64,000 bases of DNA from contig PXBO01000021.1 in the NCBI GenBank assembly GCA_003566885.1, positions 1-64,000 of the forward strand. The letters are read 5' to 3'. Of the stretch, positions 33,271 through 41,241 are shown piece after piece (position 1 is the stretch's first letter; each line of letters begins with the position of its first letter). Source of the DNA: Opitutia bacterium. Lineage in GTDB: Bacteria; Verrucomicrobiota; Verrucomicrobiia; Opitutales; T3Sed10-336. A program made the translations under genes and the position numbers. The notes beneath the pieces were generated by a model. That model had not been told where the DNA came from and did not search any database. It saw nothing but the letters and a program-made list of their open reading frames with translations.

Positions 33271-35300
33271 GGTTCGACCTCTCTATACGTCGCCCCGGGT
33301 TGGGATGCTGTCAAACGCCGACGGCTGCGATCGGCGAACGCCGCCGCCAGGGTTTCCAGCAGGAAAAACAATCCGGCCGCCAGAGCGAAATAATGCCAGA
33401 GGGGTCGTCCCGACCGTTCATCGGCGCCGTTGACCGTCGACGCCGCCAACACCCCCTCCTCAACGCGAGAACGCACCGCGCGCCCCAACTCGATCACGCC
33501 GGCGGTTTCCAGAACGGACTCGCGACGGGAAAGGTTGACCTCCACCGGGCGGTCCCAATCCGAGTAAAGGCCCGGAACCCGCGGCTGAACCGTATCCAGA
33601 AACGGGTGGCTCTCCGACATACCGATGCGTGCGGCCAGGCCGGCACGGGAGAACCCGGTCTCCTCGCGCACGATCCCATGATCGGCGGAAATATCGCCTG
33701 CGACCAGTTCCCGGATCAGCGGGAGAAACCCGGCCGTCAAGGACAGGTCGGACCATTCGGTGGCGAAGGAAAAAGGCAAAAACACCAAACGTCCCCGTCC
33801 CAAGGTACGGGTCACCAGGAGCGGTTCATCGGCGGAGGACCGCAACCAAACCTCGGCCGGGCCGTCGGGAACCGCCAATCTCAGGTAGCGATAAAAACGC
33901 GCCATCTGCAGGCTGCGGGCGGCCTCGTCGCTGAACACTCCGCCGAGCGGGCTTTCCGGATCGATCCAGTCCAGCGCCAGCCCGGTCGGACCCCGGCGAT
34001 CGGCCCGGGCGGCGCCGAGAAACTCGGCCTCCAGCAAGGCGTGCTCCCGCAAGAGACCGGTCAGGCGTCCCGGCGTTTCCCCGGGGGTCAGAATCGCGGT
34101 CCCGCCCTGCTCCAGATAGCGCCTCAGGGTTTGCCACTCCGCGTCCGAAAAATAGACGCCGGCCCCGAGCGCGAAGACCGCCTGGTAGGTGCTCCAGTCG
34201 TCGGCCAGATCGCCGGGCTCAAGGGTTTCCACGTCGAACGACAACCACTGAATCTCCCCTCGGGTTTCCAGCGCGCTGCGCAAAAAAAACAAATCCTCCG
34301 CCTTGGCCGGCTCATCGCTCAGAGGGGCGATCGCCAGCACGCGCAGGGACGGCGGCCGCCCGGCCCAAAAATGGTAGTGATTGTCGGCCGCGAAGGCATC
34401 GTCGTCCAACGACAACCGGGCGCGCGAGCCATCCGCCGCGTCGATATCGAAACTCAGCTCCGTCGAGCGCCCGCCGGGCAAGGTCACCTCTTGTTCCCAG
34501 GTACGCCCCCCCAAAGTCAAAGTCGCGGTACGGGTAACGTCGCTCCGGCCGAAGTTGAACAACTCGGCCTGGACATGCCGGTTGTCGCCACTCCCCGGAT
34601 ACGCTCTCACCCGCATGATGGCAACGTTCTCCTCGCGTTCGCCACCCACGCGAACCCATTCGATGTCGATCGCCCTCGGCACCTCGGGCAATCCGCCCGG
34701 CTCCCAGGCGGTCGCCTGCAGGTCGGAAATCACGTACAGAGTCCGGCGTTGAGCGCCGTCGCCGAGTAAATTCACCGCCGCGCGCAATCCCTCCCGGTGA
34801 TCACCGGCCACCATTTCCGGCTCGGACGCCTCCAGAGTGGCGGTCAGGGCGGAGGAATCGGCCGAGGGCGCCACGGTATCGACCACCCGGTCGGAGGACA
34901 GCACCAGCCCGAACTCGGCGCCCGGACGTTCCTCCAATAAACTCCACACCCGCTGCCGTGCCTCGTCCCAGGCACCCCAGCCGGACATACTGGCGGAAAG
35001 GTCGACCAGGAATACCACCCGATCCTCCGACGCCGGTTCCGCCGCGATCGCTTCCCGCGGAAGCCATTCCGGCCGGGCCAGGGCGAAGATGAGGGCCGCC
35101 AGCAGCAGCAGACGCAACGCCAGCAACAGCAGATCGCTCGGCAGTTTCCGGCGCTGAAAAGGAAGTTTCCCCTTGAGAATGAAACGCACGGACGGGAAAC
35201 GCAGCGGATGATAAATTTCGCGTTGGATCAGGTGAAGCAGCACTGGCACGGCCAGACCGAGCAATCCCCAAAGCACCCATGAATATTGAAACGCCAGCAT
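33267..35300 (-). CDS. BatA-like membrane protein with vWA domain
   Basis: 677 residues. The N-terminal BatA segment (FQYSWVLWGLLGLAVPVLLH, then LIQREIYHPLRFPSVRFI) and a second helix (LLLALRLLLLAALIFALARP) precede a vWA domain with MIDAS motif DLSASMSG and TLYVISDLQATAW. Beyond it are beta-sandwich parts, an amidotransferase-like region (TYQAVFALGAGVYFSDAEWQ, LEQGGTAILTPGETPG, GRGRLVFLPFSFATEWSDLS) and a C-terminal helix (WHYFALAAGLFFLLETLAAAF). BatA proteins belong to the Bacteroides aerotolerance-type operons that also hold moxR and DUF58 genes. It lies 12 bases after the DUF58 gene and its stop overlaps the DUF4175-like start. Confidence 0.85.
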   Translation of the reverse strand: MLAFQYSWVLWGLLGLAVPVLLHLIQREIYHPLRFPSVRFILKGKLPFQRRKLPSDLLLLALRLLLLAALIFALARPEWLPREAIAAEPASEDRVVFLVDLSASMSGWGAWDEARQRVWSLLEERPGAEFGLVLSSDRVVDTVAPSADSSALTATLEASEPEMVAGDHREGLRAAVNLLGDGAQRRTLYVISDLQATAWEPGGLPEVPRAIDIEWVRVGGEREENVAIMRVRAYPGSGDNRHVQAELFNFGRSDVTRTATLTLGGRTWEQEVTLPGGRSTELSFDIDAADGSRARLSLDDDAFAADNHYHFWAGRPPSLRVLAIAPLSDEPAKAEDLFFLRSALETRGEIQWLSFDVETLEPGDLADDWSTYQAVFALGAGVYFSDAEWQTLRRYLEQGGTAILTPGETPGRLTGLLREHALLEAEFLGAARADRRGPTGLALDWIDPESPLGGVFSDEAARSLQMARFYRYLRLAVPDGPAEVWLRSSADEPLLVTRTLGRGRLVFLPFSFATEWSDLSLTAGFLPLIRELVAGDISADHGIVREETGFSRAGLAARIGMSESHPFLDTVQPRVPGLYSDWDRPVEVNLSRRESVLETAGVIELGRAVRSRVEEGVLAASTVNGADERSGRPLWHYFALAAGLFFLLETLAAAFADRSRRRLTASQPGATYREVEP

Positions 35301-35312
35301 ACTCCTCGTCCG

Positions 35313-36215
35313 CTACCGCAAAGCCTCTCGTTTATGCAGGTACGCCGCCAGGGAGCGAGCGAGGGAATCCGAGCTCGTCAGCGATAAAAACTCCACCTGC
35401 GAACGCATCAAGGCTACCGACAACCGTGTCATAAAATCGTTCATTCTTTCCATATAATGAGCCCGCACCTTTTCCGGATTGGTGAGAATGCGCCGGCCGC
35501 TTTCCGGGTCGATGAACTCGGTGGCCCGGTCGAAGGGCAGATCCACCTCGTCCGGATCGAGCACCTGAATGGAAACGCATTCATGGCGGGCAAAACGAAT
35601 CCGTTTGAGAATCGGGGGCAACCCGTCCTCCGCCTCCAGGAAGTCGGAAAGGAATACCACCATGCCCCGGTTCTTCAGGTGGCCCGAAAGGTAATTCCAG
35701 GCGTATTGGTGATTGGCGCCGCCGGAGGGCGCGGTTTTCGCCAGGGCGCCCAGAATGCGCTGCAACTGTCCCTGGCGGTTGCGGGAGTCGATCATCTCAA
35801 CGATATCGTCGTTGTAAAGGCACAGCCCCACGTTGTCCCCCTGCCGCGAGGCCAGATAGGCCAGGCAGGCGGCGACCATGGCGGAGTAGCGCCATTTGGA
35901 GCACACCGCCCGCTCCCCCCGATAGTCCATGGAGGCGCTGGCGTCCAGGACGAGGTAGCAGTTCATATTGGTCTCCTCCTGGTAGACCTTGGTGTAGAAC
36001 CGGTCGCTGCGGGAAAAAACCTTCCAGTCGACGTACTTGAGGTCGTCCCCCGGAGTGTAACTCCGGTACTGCAGGAACTCGCTGCCCTGACCTCGGGAGA
36101 AACTGCGGTGCAGGCCGGACAGGTAGCCTTCCACCGCCACTTTGGCCAGGAGCGCGTAGTTTTCGATCCGTGACAATGTCGCCGGAGAGAGCAGCTCGAC
36201 CAGGGAAACGCTCAT
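35313..36215 (-). CDS. DUF58 domain protein with vWA-like MIDAS motif
   Basis: 300 residues from ATG 36213-36215, which overlaps the MoxR stop by ATGA; the longer track frame runs back into moxR. The DUF58 signature GLHRSFSRGQGSEFLQYRSY, TPGDDLKYVDWKVFSRSDRF is intact, followed by the MIDAS-like DASASMDYRG and VVFLSDFLEAEDG. No membrane helix is obvious, so it is a cytoplasmic partner of MoxR. In studied cases DUF58/vWA proteins are the adaptors or clients on which MoxR acts, often in metal-centre insertion or protein maturation; here the client is unknown. Confidence 0.9.
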   Translation of the reverse strand: MSVSLVELLSPATLSRIENYALLAKVAVEGYLSGLHRSFSRGQGSEFLQYRSYTPGDDLKYVDWKVFSRSDRFYTKVYQEETNMNCYLVLDASASMDYRGERAVCSKWRYSAMVAACLAYLASRQGDNVGLCLYNDDIVEMIDSRNRQGQLQRILGALAKTAPSGGANHQYAWNYLSGHLKNRGMVVFLSDFLEAEDGLPPILKRIRFARHECVSIQVLDPDEVDLPFDRATEFIDPESGRRILTNPEKVRAHYMERMNDFMTRLSVALMRSQVEFLSLTSSDSLARSLAAYLHKREALR

Positions 36216-37210
36216 TGATCCTCCGGCACGCGTTTGAGAAGATCCTCGATGATATTCGCGGAGTGGACCCCTTCCGCCTCGGCATGGAAATTGGTGATCA
36301 CCCGGTGACGCAGCACCGGCAACGCCAGGGCGCGCACGTCCTCGCAGGCCACATTGTAACGGCCCTCCAGGAGGGCGCGGGCTTTGCCCGCCAGGATGAG
36401 GGCCTGGGAGGCGCGGGAGCCGGCGCCCCACTTGATCATCTCCCGCACCCGGGGGGTGGACTGGGGGTTGTCCGGGCGGGTGGCGGCCACCAGGCGCACG
36501 GCGTAGGAAATCACATTGCGCGAAACCGGGACCTCGCGGACCAGGCGTTGAAGATCCAGGATCTCCTCCCGGGTAAAGATCGGTTCGGGAGCGGCGGTTT
36601 CGGGCGAAGTGGTGGCGGCGACCATATTCTCCTCATCCTCCGCGCTGAGGTAGTCCATGACGCAGTTCAGCAGGAATCGGTCAAGCTGGGCCTCGGGCAA
36701 GGGGTAGGTGCCCTCCAGTTCGATGGGGTTCTGAGTGGCCAGCACGAAGAAGGGCGGCTCCAACGGGTGGGTGGTCCCGGCGGCGGTGACATGCCGTTCT
36801 CCCATGGCCTCCAGGAGCGCCGATTGGGTCTTGGGCGGGGTGCGGTTGATTTCGTCCGCCAGCAGGATATTGGCGAAAACGGGCCCTTTGACGAAACGGA
36901 AATCGCGGCGTCCGGTGGCCGGATCCTCCTCGATGACCTCGGTGCCGAAGATGTCGGCCGGCATGAGGTCGGGGGTAAACTGAATGCGCTTGAAACTCAG
37001 GGAAAACAAGCGCGCGATCGACTTCACCAGCAACGTTTTCCCCAACCCCGGAACCCCCATGAGCAGCGCGTGACCCTGCGCCAGCAAGGCGATCACGATC
37101 TGCTCGATGACTTCCTCCTGCCCGACAATGGTTTTTCGTAACTCCTGAAAAGTGCGTTCCCGGGCCAACCGCACTTTCTCGACAACTTCCGGATTCGTTT
37201 GCTGCAACAT
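36212..37210 (-). CDS. MoxR family AAA+ ATPase
   Basis: 332 residues from ATG 37208-37210 (MLQQTNPEVVEKVRLARERT), preferred over the longer track start because MoxR proteins begin close to this point. Walker A is GVPGLGKT, Walker B LLADEINRTPPKTQSALLEA, sensor 1 ATQNPIELEGTYPLPEAQLD, followed by the arginine-finger-like RFLLNC and the lid domain ending in HRVITNFHAEAEGV. MoxR ATPases are chaperone-like and work with vWA proteins. It is the first gene of the seven-gene operon; the promoter should lie in the 263 bases between it and the divergent tryptophanase gene, but no clear box was found. Confidence 0.93.
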   Translation of the reverse strand: MLQQTNPEVVEKVRLARERTFQELRKTIVGQEEVIEQIVIALLAQGHALLMGVPGLGKTLLVKSIARLFSLSFKRIQFTPDLMPADIFGTEVIEEDPATGRRDFRFVKGPVFANILLADEINRTPPKTQSALLEAMGERHVTAAGTTHPLEPPFFVLATQNPIELEGTYPLPEAQLDRFLLNCVMDYLSAEDEENMVAATTSPETAAPEPIFTREEILDLQRLVREVPVSRNVISYAVRLVAATRPDNPQSTPRVREMIKWGAGSRASQALILAGKARALLEGRYNVACEDVRALALPVLRHRVITNFHAEAEGVHSANIIEDLLKRVPEDQ

Positions 37211-37473
37211 AAGCTTCAAATGGATAAAAGACTGAACGTCGTAAGACCCCAGAGAGAACATGGGGTTGCGGCAAATGTCCAGTTTCGGAAACAATCAGTA
37301 ATTCCTTGCCCGCGATTTCCGGCAACTTGGCGCAAACCCCCGCGCGACAACATTCCGGAATACTCCCCTTAAACCCTGCTTCTAACCTGATCCGCGACAA
37401 CGCAATCAGGGGTTTACACTTGCCCGCTTCCCGGCCGGCCGGAAGATCGAGACGACTCCTTCCAAACACCGTC

Positions 37474-38940
37474 ATGTCCGAGCCATCATCGTCTCCCCGG
37501 ATCTCCTTCTACAAGGGCCGTGAAATTCCTCTCGAGCTGCACAAGGTGCGGATCGTTCAAAAACTCCACCTCCGGCCGGTGGAACGGCGGCTGGAGGCCA
37601 TCGGCGAAGCGGGGTTCAACACCTTCCTCCTCACCACCCGCGACATTTTCCTCGACATGTTGACTGACAGCGGGACCAACGCCATGAGCGATCAACAGCT
37701 CGGCTCCATGATGGTCGCCGACGACGCCTATGCCGGTTCCGCCAGTTTCACCCGGATGCAGCAGGCGATCGCCGATGTCTTCGGCATGCAGCATGTCCTT
37801 CCGGTCCACCAGGGACGGGCGGCGGAAAACATCATTTCGCAGACCTTCGTCGAGGAGGGTGACGTGGTTCCGATGAATTACCACTTCACCACCACCAAGG
37901 CCCACATCGATGTCAACGGCGGCAAGATCCTTGAGATTTTCACTGATGAAGCCCTCAAAATCAAAAGCGACTGCCCGTTCAAAGGAAACCTCGACCTCGA
38001 CAAACTGCACGCAACCATCGCGGAATACGGGGTTGACCGCATTCCCTATGTCCGAATGGAAGCCTCCACCAATCTGATCGGCGGGCAGCCTTTCTCGATG
38101 GAAAACATGCGGGAGGTACGCCGCATCACCGCCGAACACGGAATCATGCTGGTGCTCGACGTCAGCCTGGTCGGTGAAAACGCCTGGTTCGTCAAACAAC
38201 GCGAACCCGGGTACGCCGACATCCCGATTCGGGAAATCCTGCGGGAATTGGCGAGCCTGTGCGACGTGATGTATTTCTCCAGCCGCAAAGTCAGCTCCAC
38301 CCGCGGGGGCGCCATCGCCACCAACCGGATCGACTTGTTCAACAAGATGAAGGACCTGGTCCCGCTCTACGAAGGGTTCCTCACCTACGGAGGCATGTCG
38401 GTCCGGGAAATCGAAGCGATGGCGGTCGGCCTCTACGAGACCACCGATGAAACCGTCATCAGCCAATCGCCGTCGTTCATCCGTCACCTCGTGGAAGAAC
38501 TCGATGGCGCCGGGGTCCCGGTCATCACTCCCCCGGGGGGCCTCGGTTGCCACGTCGACGCCAAAGGCTTCCTTCCCCACGTGCCCCAGTCTGAGTACCC
38601 GGCGGGGGCTCTGGCCGCCGCATTCTTCATCGCCTCGGGCGTCCGCGGGATGGAACGGGGCACGATCTCCAGCGTTCGCGACGAAAACGGCGACGACATC
38701 CTCGCTGACATGGAACTCCTCCGCCTGGCCATGCCGCGCCGGGTCTTCACCCTCTCCCAGGTCAGTTACGTCTCCGACCGGCTCCAGTGGCTCTATGACA
38801 ACCGCTCCCTCATCGGCGGCCTCCGCTTCGTGGACGAACCGAAAGTGCTTCGCTTCTTCCTCGGAAGACTGGAACCGATCGGCGACTGGCCAAAACGCCT
38901 GGCGGAAAAATTCCGGAAAGACTTCGGCGAGAGCCTCTAG
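37474..38940 (+). CDS. tnaA: Tryptophanase (beta-eliminating PLP lyase)
   Basis: 488 residues from ATG 37474. The fold-type I beta-eliminating lyase pattern is clear: GFNTFLLTTRDIFLDMLTDS, GTNAMSDQQLGSMMVADDAY, HVLPVHQGRAAENI, and the likely PLP lysine in FSSRKVSSTRGGAIATN. The GLYETTDETVISQSPSFIRH and GGLGCHVDAKGFLPHV stretches complete the active site. The enzyme splits tryptophan to indole, pyruvate and ammonia; the closely related tyrosine phenol-lyase is the alternative, but the sequence reads closer to tryptophanase to me. No tnaC-like leader peptide or tnaB transporter is seen. It is divergent from moxR. Confidence 0.83.
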   Translation: MSEPSSSPRISFYKGREIPLELHKVRIVQKLHLRPVERRLEAIGEAGFNTFLLTTRDIFLDMLTDSGTNAMSDQQLGSMMVADDAYAGSASFTRMQQAIADVFGMQHVLPVHQGRAAENIISQTFVEEGDVVPMNYHFTTTKAHIDVNGGKILEIFTDEALKIKSDCPFKGNLDLDKLHATIAEYGVDRIPYVRMEASTNLIGGQPFSMENMREVRRITAEHGIMLVLDVSLVGENAWFVKQREPGYADIPIREILRELASLCDVMYFSSRKVSSTRGGAIATNRIDLFNKMKDLVPLYEGFLTYGGMSVREIEAMAVGLYETTDETVISQSPSFIRHLVEELDGAGVPVITPPGGLGCHVDAKGFLPHVPQSEYPAGALAAAFFIASGVRGMERGTISSVRDENGDDILADMELLRLAMPRRVFTLSQVSYVSDRLQWLYDNRSLIGGLRFVDEPKVLRFFLGRLEPIGDWPKRLAEKFRKDFGESL

Positions 38941-39288
38941 CCCAGATGCTACTCGGTTAAGGCGGGTTGTCGGAATATATGCAGCACAGGGCGCATCCGG
39001 CCTTTTGCAGATGAACAATAGGCATGCGAAGTTGCTTCGAATTTCCCAACTTTTTCTCTGTCTTAATCTTAATCCTAATCTTAATCTCAATCCCCGATGA
39101 TCGAATTCGCGAGCACATGGCGTTCGGACACAACGAGGTTAATGATTAAGATTAGGACGTCTCCTTAACGGCGCCATTCGGGACAGCACGAAAAATCGGT
39201 CGAACCCTACCGAACGCCCAAATCCCCAATCCAAAATGCGTAAATCCTTGCCCGCATTTTCTTCGCGCCCGTAAATGGTGGGAACGAT
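38941..39288. other. Intergenic region with short tandem motif and inverted repeat
   Basis: No gene is seen. Near 39059-39090 the motif cttaat/cctaat is repeated several times. The 13-base stretch cctaatcttaatc (39074-39086) has its exact reverse complement gattaagattagg at 39144-39156, so the RNA could form a long hairpin with a 57-base loop upstream of the ABC-F gene. Confidence 0.6.
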
Positions 39289-41241
39289 ATGCTCTCGCTG
39301 GAAAACCTTTTCCTTCAATATGGGGGACGAAAACTCTTTGACGGAATCAACGCCAACATTTTGCCGCACGACCGCATCGGGTTGGTGGGGTCCAACGGCG
39401 CGGGAAAAACCACCCTGCTGAAGATTATTGCCGGGGAGGCGGATCCGGAACGCGGCCGTGTGGCGCGCGCCCGTTACGTCACGGTGGGCTATCTGCCGCA
39501 GGACGGCCTCGCGGTATCCGGGAAAACCGTGTACTGCGAAGCGGAAACGGCGTTTGAAGCGGTGTTGGACGTCCGGCAACGCCTGGAAGCACTGCACAAG
39601 GAGAGCGAAAGCCTTCCCCCGGACGATCCCCGTCAACCGGAGTTACTGGAGATCGAAGGCGAATTGCGTCATCGGCTGGAGGAACTGGATGCTTTTCGCA
39701 TGAAATCGAAGATCGAGAGCATTCTCCTCGGATTGGGATTTCGCATGGAGGACATGGAACGGCCGACCGGGGAGTTCAGCGGCGGCTGGCAGATGCGCCT
39801 GGCCATGGCGAAACTTCTGCTGCGCGAGCCGTCCCTCCTGTTGCTGGACGAACCCACCAATCACCTGGATATCGAGTCGCAGCATTGGCTGGAGAGCTAC
39901 CTGCGAAACTACGACGGCGCTCTCGTCCTGGTTTCGCACGACCGCGCTTTTCTCGACACGCTCTGCACCCGCACCCTGGCCCTTTCGCTGGGCAGGCTTG
40001 AGGATTACTCCGGGAATTATTCCTTTTTCGAACGGGAGAGCGCTCACCGCAAAGCGATCCGCGTCCAGGCCCAGGCCAACCAGCAGAAAAAGATCGATCA
40101 AACCCAGCGCTTCATCGACCGCTTCCGGGCCAAGGCCACCAAGGCGGCCCAGGTGCAGAGCCGGATAAAACATCTGGACAAGGTGGAAAGGATCGAGCTG
40201 GAGGAAGAGGAGGACGGGATCGCCTTCGAATTTCCCACGCCTCCCAAGAGCGGACAGGTGGTGATGGAGTTGCAGGGTCTGGAGAAGCGTTATGGGGATC
40301 TGACCGTATTTCGGGACGTCGACCTGCGGGTGGAGCGCGGTGACCGTATCGCCATCGTGGGGGTGAACGGCGCCGGAAAATCGACGCTCGCGCGCATCAT
40401 GGCCGGGGTGGAGCCGTCCACCGCCGGGCTGCGAAAACCGGGTCACAACGTCAGCCTTTCTTTCTTCGCCCAGCATCAGGCCCAGGAACTGAATCCCCGG
40501 CAAACCGTGCTGGAAGCCGCCGAGGAAAAAGGCGTCGGCGTGGCGGAAACCCGCATCCGAACCCTGCTGGGAGCGTTCCTGTTTCGAGGCGACGACGTCT
40601 TCAAGGCGGTGTCGGTCCTCTCCGGGGGCGAAAAGAGTCGCCTGGCACTGGTGCGCATGCTTCTGCAGGCCGGCAACTTTCTCATCCTGGACGAACCCAC
40701 CAATCACCTCGATATGCGATCGAAGTCGGTGCTGCAACGAGCGCTGGCCGCGTTTCCCGCAACCTACGTCATCGTCTCCCACGACCGCGCCTTCCTCGAC
40801 CCCATCGTGAATAAGGTCCTGGAAGTCAGTCACAACGGCCTGCGGTCACTCCCGGGGAACGTCACCGACTACCTGGCCCGCCGCGAGGAGGAAAAAGCCG
40901 CTGCCGGTCCGCAGGGCGGAATGCCGGCCGCTCGAACTCCTGCCGCGGGCGGCCTCTCCCCCCGGGAAAGGCGACGCCGTGAGGCCGAGGAGCGGCAGCA
41001 GCGCGCCGATCGCCTGAAACCGCTCCGGAACCGCGAATCCGAACTGGAGAAAAAGATCGCCGAGCTCGAGTCCCGGCAGGCGGAACTGGAACTACGGATG
41101 GCGGACCCGAACCTCTACGACAAGGCCGACCAGGCGCGATCCACGGTGACGGAATACGAGGAACTGAAACAGGCCCTCAGCCGGGCCATGCAGGATTGGA
41201 GCAAGGTGGTCGATGAACTCAGCGCCCTCGACCAAAAGTGA
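39289..41241 (+). CDS. ABC-F family ATPase (Uup/EttA/YheS type)
   Basis: 650 residues with two ABC domains and no membrane segments. Domain 1: Walker A GSNGAGKTT, signature FSGGWQMRLA, Walker B LLLLDEPTNHLDI. A linker with charged helices (RFIDRFRAKATKAAQVQSRI) follows. Domain 2: Walker A GVNGAGKST, signature LSGGEKSRLA, Walker B FLILDEPTNHLDM. A C-terminal coiled coil (LRNRESELEKKIAELESRQA) resembles that of Uup. ABC-F proteins bind the ribosomal E site and modulate translation, or protect from antibiotics. There is nothing here to indicate a resistance role. The 3' end overlaps the start of the ATP-grasp gene by 29 bases. Confidence 0.93.
   Translation: MLSLENLFLQYGGRKLFDGINANILPHDRIGLVGSNGAGKTTLLKIIAGEADPERGRVARARYVTVGYLPQDGLAVSGKTVYCEAETAFEAVLDVRQRLEALHKESESLPPDDPRQPELLEIEGELRHRLEELDAFRMKSKIESILLGLGFRMEDMERPTGEFSGGWQMRLAMAKLLLREPSLLLLDEPTNHLDIESQHWLESYLRNYDGALVLVSHDRAFLDTLCTRTLALSLGRLEDYSGNYSFFERESAHRKAIRVQAQANQQKKIDQTQRFIDRFRAKATKAAQVQSRIKHLDKVERIELEEEEDGIAFEFPTPPKSGQVVMELQGLEKRYGDLTVFRDVDLRVERGDRIAIVGVNGAGKSTLARIMAGVEPSTAGLRKPGHNVSLSFFAQHQAQELNPRQTVLEAAEEKGVGVAETRIRTLLGAFLFRGDDVFKAVSVLSGGEKSRLALVRMLLQAGNFLILDEPTNHLDMRSKSVLQRALAAFPATYVIVSHDRAFLDPIVNKVLEVSHNGLRSLPGNVTDYLARREEEKAAAGPQGGMPAARTPAAGGLSPRERRRREAEERQQRADRLKPLRNRESELEKKIAELESRQAELELRMADPNLYDKADQARSTVTEYEELKQALSRAMQDWSKVVDELSALDQK

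Noticed and set aside
33252-34769. 505-residue plus-strand ORF
   Set aside because: Shadow of the BatA-like gene; Arg/Gln/Gly-rich with no fold-like pattern.
37486-39090. 534-residue minus-strand ORF
   Set aside because: Antisense to tryptophanase.
39059-39156. TTAAT-type repeats as a CRISPR or origin iterons
   Set aside because: Too short and irregular, with no dnaA, rep or cas gene near.
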